From: Lactobacillus delbrueckii
GTDB taxonomy: Bacteria; Bacillota; Bacilli; Lactobacillales; Lactobacillaceae
DNA length: 9,947 nucleotides
NCBI GenBank assembly: GCA_004556255.1
Contig: SFHY01000036.1
Span: 1 to 9,947 of the forward strand
Direction of reading: 5' to 3'
Every line of letters begins with the position of its first letter. Position 1 is the stretch's first letter. The notes beneath the pieces were generated by a model. The model searched no databases and was not told the DNA's origin. It was given only the letters and a program-made list of their open reading frames with translations. Positions 6,001 to 9,947 of this stretch are shown here, piece by piece. The translations under genes and the position numbers were made by a program.

Positions 6001-6052
6001 CGCCAAAAGTGGCGATTTTTTTCTGAGAAGTCGAAATTTTTCTAAAAAATCG
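6001..6052. repeat. Two overlapping inverted repeats in the comGA upstream region
   Basis: A short hairpin CGCCA-AAAG-TGGCG (6001-6014) is followed on the plus strand by ATTTTTTT, so it looks like a small intrinsic terminator facing the plus direction, although no plus-strand gene is present. It overlaps a second inverted repeat with arms CGATTTTTT (6013-6021) and AAAAAATCG (6044-6052), which can be extended by a weak inner stem. The same T-run belongs to both. No convincing sigma-A promoter and no streptococcal-type TACGAATA competence box is visible in this 166-bp gap. Confidence 0.5.
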
Positions 6053-6063
6053 GAAAAGAGGAC

Positions 6064-6098
6064 AAAAAAACGCGGCTTTCCTCAGAAAGTCGCGTTTT
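6064..6098 (-). terminator. Intrinsic terminator after the fructokinase gene
   Basis: On the minus strand AAAACGCG and CTTTC pair with GAAAG and CGCGTTTT around a TGAG loop, with one A:C mismatch inside the stem, and the 3' arm runs into seven Ts. It lies 21 bp past the fructokinase stop codon and separates the sugar operon from comGA. The A-run on the other arm makes it possibly bidirectional. Confidence 0.88.
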
Positions 6099-6119
6099 AC
6101 GCTATATAGTTTATAAACA

Positions 6120-6989
6120 TTACTTTTCTAGCAGCTGCCGGGCCAAGTCAAAATTGCCTAAGGTGGCTGACCCATTATCAGCCACGACCGGGCGGACAAT
6201 CAAATCTTCCAGCGCCGGCGTTTGCACATAGTTATTATTGAATTTGTCAAAGAACTCGCGCACGCTCTTCAAATCGTCTTCGCCTAAAACTGAGCCGCCA
6301 ACGATCATCACGTCTGGCCGGGCAACCAGGTAGGCATTAAAGAGGCACTGGGCGATGTAATAGTGCACATAGGTGAAGACCTGATGGTCACGAGGCAAGT
6401 CCTCCCCTTTAATTCCCGTCCGCCCTTCCAGACTAGGGCCAGCAGCCATCCCTTCCACGCAGCGGCCATGAAATGGGCAATGGCCTAGGTAGTCATCACC
6501 TGGATAAGGTATTACCGGCATGTGGCCCATTTCCGGGTGGTTGGCATAACCAACGAAGTGGCCATTTTGAATGATGCCGCCGCCAATCCCTGTCCCAACC
6601 GTCAAGTAGAGGTAAGTCTGGTCATCCCGCCGGCCCCGGGCGACATATTCACCGTAGCAAGAGCCATTGACATCACTGGTCAAATAGACCGGTATTTTTA
6701 AGGCTTTTTCAAAAGTCCCCTTCAGATCAGTCATTGACCAGCCTGGCTTCGGGGTCTTGGTGATGTAGCCACTGGTTGGTGAGTGCGGATTGATGTCAAC
6801 CGGACCAAAAGATGAGATGGCCAGGGCATCCACGGGATATTTTTGGAAAAAGTCCCTGCAGGCTGCCAGAGTTTCCTGGGGACTGGTCGTCTTGATCCGG
6901 ACCTGTTGCAAAATCTGCCCGCTTTCGTCGGCGCGGGCCAGGATGAATTTAGTGCCGCCAGCTTCAATGCTGCCAAGTTTAATAGTCAT
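6120..6989 (-). CDS. scrK: ROK-family fructokinase
   Basis: Cytosolic fructokinase, phosphorylating fructose to fructose 6-phosphate with ATP. The 289-residue product carries the ROK phosphate motif IEAGGTKF (8-15), catalytic-base segment TSDVNGS (104-110, Asp106), GTGIGGGII (132-140) and the zinc-binding set GHMPVIP...GHCPFHGRC (His156, Cys171, His174, Cys177). It ends with VMIVGGSVLG (227-236). This domain set matches the YdhR/GmuE-type fructokinases of firmicutes. The ATG at 6989 was chosen for GGAGG about 6 nt upstream and for the N-terminus MTIKLGSIEAGG; an upstream extension of the frame to 7079 has no such support. It follows the ABC ATPase gene after a hairpin and would take the fructose released by the neighbouring hydrolase. 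Other hexoses (mannose) are possible side substrates in this family. Confidence 0.9.
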   Translation of the reverse strand: MTIKLGSIEAGGTKFILARADESGQILQQVRIKTTSPQETLAACRDFFQKYPVDALAISSFGPVDINPHSPTSGYITKTPKPGWSMTDLKGTFEKALKIPVYLTSDVNGSCYGEYVARGRRDDQTYLYLTVGTGIGGGIIQNGHFVGYANHPEMGHMPVIPYPGDDYLGHCPFHGRCVEGMAAGPSLEGRTGIKGEDLPRDHQVFTYVHYYIAQCLFNAYLVARPDVMIVGGSVLGEDDLKSVREFFDKFNNNYVQTPALEDLIVRPVVADNGSATLGNFDLARQLLEK

Positions 6990-7030
6990 GAATTGCCTCC
7001 ATTTGTTAAACCATATTTTGTCTGATAATA

Positions 7031-7057
7031 AAAGGCCCGATACTTGATCGAGCCTTT
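7031..7057 (-). terminator. Terminator-like hairpin between msmK and fructokinase
   Basis: On the minus strand AAAGGCTCGAT pairs with ATCGGGCCTTT (11 bp, one G-U pair) around a CAAGT loop, followed by TTATTATC, so the T-tract is broken. It sits 70 bp after the msmK stop and about 40 bp before the fructokinase start. It may end transcription only partly, lowering but not stopping read-through into the fructokinase gene. I see no strong promoter between it and that gene. Confidence 0.7.
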
Positions 7058-7127
7058 GACACTTTAACCAGAAATTCATAAAGAGAAGTTTTTGAAAAGT
7101 TTTGTAGAGGAAATAGAGTTTAGTGTA

Positions 7128-8234
7128 TTAGTCAAGTGTCATTTCCGTTTCCGGATCAAAGAAGTGAGCCTTGTTCATGTCAAAGCCCAGCTTAACCTTG
7201 ACGCCAGGCTTAACATAGTCGCGGGAGTCGACCTTGCAGACCACTTCATTATTGCCAATGTTTGTGTATAATTGGGTCTCTGCCCCAAGGAGCTCAGAAA
7301 CCGTAACTTCAGCAGTGGCAATATCTTCTGGGAAGGTTTCCAGGAACATCTGCTCTGCGTGAATGTCTTCTGGTCTGACCCCCATAACCAATTCCTTGCC
7401 TTGGTAGCCCTGCTGACGCAGCTTCTTCAGCCGCCCTTCTGGCAAGAGGAAGTTCATGCTCCCGTCTTCTGACACTACATGGTCACCATTTAAGTGAACC
7501 CGGCAGAAATTCATCGCTGGTGAACCAATAAAGCTGCCGACAAAGACATTGACTGGGTGTCGGTAAACTTCTTGAGGAGTCCCAACCTGCTGGATCTTCC
7601 CGTCCTTCATGATGACAATCCGGTCTGCCAGGGTCATGGCTTCAACTTGATCGTGAGTCACGTAAATCGTGGTGGTCTTCAATTGGTGGTGAATTTTAGC
7701 AATTTCGGCACGCATTGAAACACGGAGCTTGGCGTCCAAGTTTGACAAAGGTTCATCCATCAAGAAGATTGGCGCGTCCCGGACAATGGCTCTGCCCAGG
7801 GCCACCCGCTGTCTCTGCCCACCGGACAGGTCAGCCGGCTTGCGCTTCAAGTATTCAGTCAAACCCAAGACCTTGGCCGCGTCCTTGATCTTCTTGTCAA
7901 TCACATCCTTCGGCGTCTTGCGGATCTTCAAGCCAAAAGCCATGTTATCATAGACAGACATGTGCGGGTAAAGGGCGTAGTTTTGGAAAACCATGGCGAT
8001 ATCCCGGTCCTTGGCTGGCAAGTCGTTCATCCGCTTGCCCCCGATCTTCAAGTCCCCCTTGCTGATGTCTTCCAGGCCCGCGATCATCCGCAGGGTTGTT
8101 GACTTACCGCAACCTGACGGGCCGACAAAGACAATGAATTCTTCATCATTGATGTGCAGGTTGAAGTCAGTAACGGAATAATCCTTCGCCTTCTCATATT
8201 TTTTGTATACGTGTTCTAAATCAATTTGTACCAT
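7128..8234 (-). CDS. msmK: Sugar ABC transporter ATPase, MsmK/MalK type
   Basis: Cytoplasmic ATPase subunit of a carbohydrate uptake ABC transporter (CUT1 family). Of 368 residues, the first ~235 form the nucleotide-binding domain: Walker A GPSGCGKST (38-46), Q-loop at Gln84 (VFQNYALYPHMSV), signature LSGGQRQRVALGRA (136-149), Walker B FLMDEPLSNLDA (157-168) and the H-loop THDQ (193-196). The rest is the regulatory/TOBE domain (GVRPEDIH) typical of MsmK, MalK and UgpC, which in related bacteria can serve several transporters. It lies 16 bp after the fructosidase gene with GAGGA about 11 nt before the ATG. With the permease upstream it should energise import of sucrose or fructo-oligosaccharides; the substrate-binding protein and the other permease would be outside the window. 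Confidence 0.95.
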   Translation of the reverse strand: MVQIDLEHVYKKYEKAKDYSVTDFNLHINDEEFIVFVGPSGCGKSTTLRMIAGLEDISKGDLKIGGKRMNDLPAKDRDIAMVFQNYALYPHMSVYDNMAFGLKIRKTPKDVIDKKIKDAAKVLGLTEYLKRKPADLSGGQRQRVALGRAIVRDAPIFLMDEPLSNLDAKLRVSMRAEIAKIHHQLKTTTIYVTHDQVEAMTLADRIVIMKDGKIQQVGTPQEVYRHPVNVFVGSFIGSPAMNFCRVHLNGDHVVSEDGSMNFLLPEGRLKKLRQQGYQGKELVMGVRPEDIHAEQMFLETFPEDIATAEVTVSELLGAETQLYTNIGNNEVVCKVDSRDYVKPGVKVKLGFDMNKAHFFDPETEMTLD

Positions 8235-8250
8235 TGCTACTCTTCCTCAC

Positions 8251-9531
8251 TTATTCCCAGATTGCTTGCTTAATCCCGTAAATGAAGGTAAAAAGACTCA
8301 AAGTCTGCTTTTGGGCAAACAGCTCCAGGCATGAATTGTCAAAATTAAGGCTCAAGTCATCACCAGCTGCTGGCAATTGGTATGACCGCTGGTAAATTGG
8401 CGAAACAACCGCGACTTGATAACGGTCCGGCTGGCGGCTGATTTCAATCCGCCCGTTTGTGCCGATCAAGCTCAGCTTTTTGCCCGGCTTGAAGTCTGGC
8501 AACTGGTAGCTGCCATTTTCAACTTCAGGGCCAAATTCCTTCCACTCAGTTACCGGGCTTTGGACCAATTGCCCATCAAGCAGGCTGAGCCGGCGCGGCA
8601 AGCCCATCATGCCGTTCCAATTATGGCCGGTATCAGCCAGGTAGTCAGCTTGATCCACGCTTCTCAGCCAGGGAATCATAATCCGCTGGCCATCCTTGTC
8701 AGTAAATGACTGAGGGGCGTAGAAGTCAGGACCGGCGTCAAAGAGCTGCTGGTCAAGCGGGGTCATTTCCCCGCTTTCCCAGTTCATCTTGCCTTTGACG
8801 ATGTTGACCGTACTATAGTGGCCATTATCATAGATCGTGCTGAAGGCCAAGAAGGCTTGACCATCAATTTCAAAATAGTCCGGGCATTCAGTCATCCGGC
8901 CCATATATGGCTGGTCTTTTAAAATGGCTGAGACATATTCCCACTTGACCAGGTCGGCTGATTTGAACAGGAGAACCTGCCCGTGACCATTGACCGCCCC
9001 GGCAACAACCAGGTAGTAGCTGCCGCCATGTTCAAAGACCTTTGGGTCCCGGAAGTCAGCCTTGGCTAGTCCGGCTGGGCCATCGGCCGCCGTTAAAACT
9101 GGGTTTTCGGGATATTTTTCGAAATTCAAGCCATCGTCTGAATATGCCAGGCACTGAGTCTCATCAATCGTTCCGTCACTGGCAACGTGGTGGGCCGTGT
9201 AGAGCAGGTATAAGCGGTCATCCTTGACAATCGCGGAGCCGGAAAAGACCCCGCCCTTTCTCTCGTAAGCTTGGTCTGGCTCCAGGGCCACCCCTAAGTC
9301 TTCCCAGTGCTTCAAGTCCTTGCTGCGGGCATGGTACCAGTGCATGGTATCCCAATGGGCCCCGTAAGGGTTGTACTGGCAGAAAAGGTGGTACCAGCCC
9401 TTAAAGTAAATCAAGCCATTTGGATCATTGATCCAGCCAACCGGCGCTGTAAAGTGCTGGTCTGGCCGGAAAGGATCTTGGTCAAGAGCCCGGATTTTTT
9501 GATAGATATATTGATTAGCGTTCATTGTCAT
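8251..9531 (-). CDS. bfrA: GH32 beta-fructofuranosidase (sucrose / fructo-oligosaccharide hydrolase)
   Basis: Glycoside hydrolase family 32 enzyme that cleaves beta-fructofuranosyl bonds. The 426-residue product shows the catalytic triad: nucleophile Asp36 in WINDPNG (33-39), stabiliser Asp162 in FRDPK (160-164) and acid/base Glu215 in TECPD (214-218). Other family blocks are FCQYNP (50-55), FSGSA (96-100) and WNGMMGLPRRLSL before the C-terminal beta-sandwich, which looks short but complete. There is no signal peptide, so it acts in the cytosol. Because it sits between an ABC permease and its ATPase, the imported substrate would be unphosphorylated; this favours a BfrA-like role over sucrose-6-phosphate hydrolase (ScrB), but sequence alone does not separate them. 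The ATG at 9531 overlaps the permease stop (TAATG); a second ATG two codons later is equally possible. Confidence 0.93.
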   Translation of the reverse strand: MTMNANQYIYQKIRALDQDPFRPDQHFTAPVGWINDPNGLIYFKGWYHLFCQYNPYGAHWDTMHWYHARSKDLKHWEDLGVALEPDQAYERKGGVFSGSAIVKDDRLYLLYTAHHVASDGTIDETQCLAYSDDGLNFEKYPENPVLTAADGPAGLAKADFRDPKVFEHGGSYYLVVAGAVNGHGQVLLFKSADLVKWEYVSAILKDQPYMGRMTECPDYFEIDGQAFLAFSTIYDNGHYSTVNIVKGKMNWESGEMTPLDQQLFDAGPDFYAPQSFTDKDGQRIMIPWLRSVDQADYLADTGHNWNGMMGLPRRLSLLDGQLVQSPVTEWKEFGPEVENGSYQLPDFKPGKKLSLIGTNGRIEISRQPDRYQVAVVSPIYQRSYQLPAAGDDLSLNFDNSCLELFAQKQTLSLFTFIYGIKQAIWE

Positions 9532-9947
9532 TATTTGTCACCATTACCTGCTGAGCCCAAACCTTGGACCAGGTACTTTTGCGCGAAAATGTAGACCAAG
9601 ACCAATGGAATCGTAGAGATCGTCAAGATAGCCATCACTTGGTTCATGTAGACTGGCTGGGTTACATTGACATTGGTAATTGCCACTTGGAGCGGGAACT
9701 GGCTTGAGTCGTTCAAGACCATCAGTGGCCAAACGTAGTCGTTCCAGCTGCCGATAAAGGCCAGGGTGCCGACCGTGGCAATCGTTGGCTTAGCCATTGG
9801 CAAGAGGATATTCCAGAAGATCCGGAAGCTGCCGGCCCCTTCCATGGCTGCGGCTTCACTGACGCTTTCCGGGATGGCTTCAAAGGCATTCTTGAACATG
9901 TAAATGTAGAAAGGGCTCGCCATCCCCGGCAAAACAACTGCCAGGAT
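9531..9947 (-). CDS. msmG: Sugar ABC transporter permease, MsmG/MalG type (5' end outside window)
   Basis: C-terminal 138 residues of a CUT1-family membrane permease; the frame is open to the window edge and the start lies beyond it. The segment ASPFYIYMFKNAFEAIP is followed by the EAA loop that docks on the ATPase, EAAAMEGAGSFRIFWNILLP, matching the consensus EAA...G...I.LP. Two later membrane segments are visible (ATVGTLAFIGSWNDYVWPLM and MAILTISTIPLVLVYIFA), and the protein ends QKYLVQGLGSAGNGDK, a usual MsmG/MalG tail. Its stop shares a base with the fructosidase start, so the two are in one operon. The partner permease and solute-binding protein genes are expected upstream at higher coordinates. 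Confidence 0.93.
   Translation of the reverse strand: MLAVVLPGMASPFYIYMFKNAFEAIPESVSEAAAMEGAGSFRIFWNILLPMAKPTIATVGTLAFIGSWNDYVWPLMVLNDSSQFPLQVAITNVNVTQPVYMNQVMAILTISTIPLVLVYIFAQKYLVQGLGSAGNGDK

Noticed and set aside
6102..6118. Small palindromes CTATATAG and GTTTATAAAC after the fructokinase stop
   Set aside because: They are short and AT-rich next to a stronger terminator; likely chance.
6990..7127. Separate promoter or CcpA cre site before fructokinase
   Set aside because: TATTAT and TGGTTTAAC look vaguely like -10 elements, but spacing to a -35 or to the ribosome site is wrong, and no cre match with a central CG is present.
1..9947. Defence system, mobile element, CRISPR, toxin-antitoxin pair or bacteriocin genes
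   Set aside because: All coding space is taken by identified housekeeping, sugar-uptake and competence genes; no transposase, repeat array, leader peptide or foreign-looking stretch was seen.

Overview
The window reads as chromosomal DNA of a low-to-mid GC Gram-positive lactic acid bacterium. The mix of genes (a comG pseudopilus operon next to acetate kinase, and an msm-type sugar ABC operon with a GH32 fructosidase) and the fairly GC-rich third positions suggest a Lactobacillus close to the L. delbrueckii group. That placement is inference from recall, not from a database search. Every gene I can support lies on the minus strand, so transcription runs from high to low coordinates. No RNA gene, insertion sequence, CRISPR array, phage gene or origin is visible, and no stretch longer than about 170 bp lacks a gene.

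Region 1 (9947 down to 6120) is the downstream part of a sugar-utilisation operon: the C-terminal part of an MsmG/MalG-like ABC permease (cut by the window edge), a GH32 sucrose/fructo-oligosaccharide hydrolase, an MsmK-type ABC ATPase, a terminator-like hairpin, and a ROK-family fructokinase closed by a strong terminator. The order permease-fructosidase-MsmK is the order known from the fructo-oligosaccharide operon of L. acidophilus; here a fructokinase sits at the end. The sugar would enter unphosphorylated, be split to fructose plus glucose or a shorter oligomer, and the fructose would be phosphorylated.

Region 2 (5953 down to 2307) is a compact comG operon: comGA (ATPase), comGB (membrane platform), comGC (major pseudopilin) and the minor pseudopilins comGD, comGE, comGF and comGG. 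Together they would build the competence pseudopilus for DNA uptake. The genes overlap or nearly touch. The comGF/comGG overlap is unusually long, and comGG is short with an odd basic leader. The 166-bp space before comGA holds several AT-rich inverted repeats and a long polypurine mirror-like tract.

Region 3 (2237 down to 18) holds a YtxK/ComYH-type class I methyltransferase-fold protein and acetate kinase, the usual firmicute partners downstream of comG. A candidate promoter lies before the methyltransferase, inside an inverted repeat whose downstream arm covers its ribosome binding site. An extended -10 promoter candidate for ackA lies in the 3' end of the methyltransferase gene. I found no clearly new system. 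The best second-look items are the comGF/comGG overlap, the inverted repeat before the methyltransferase gene, and the structured comGA leader.
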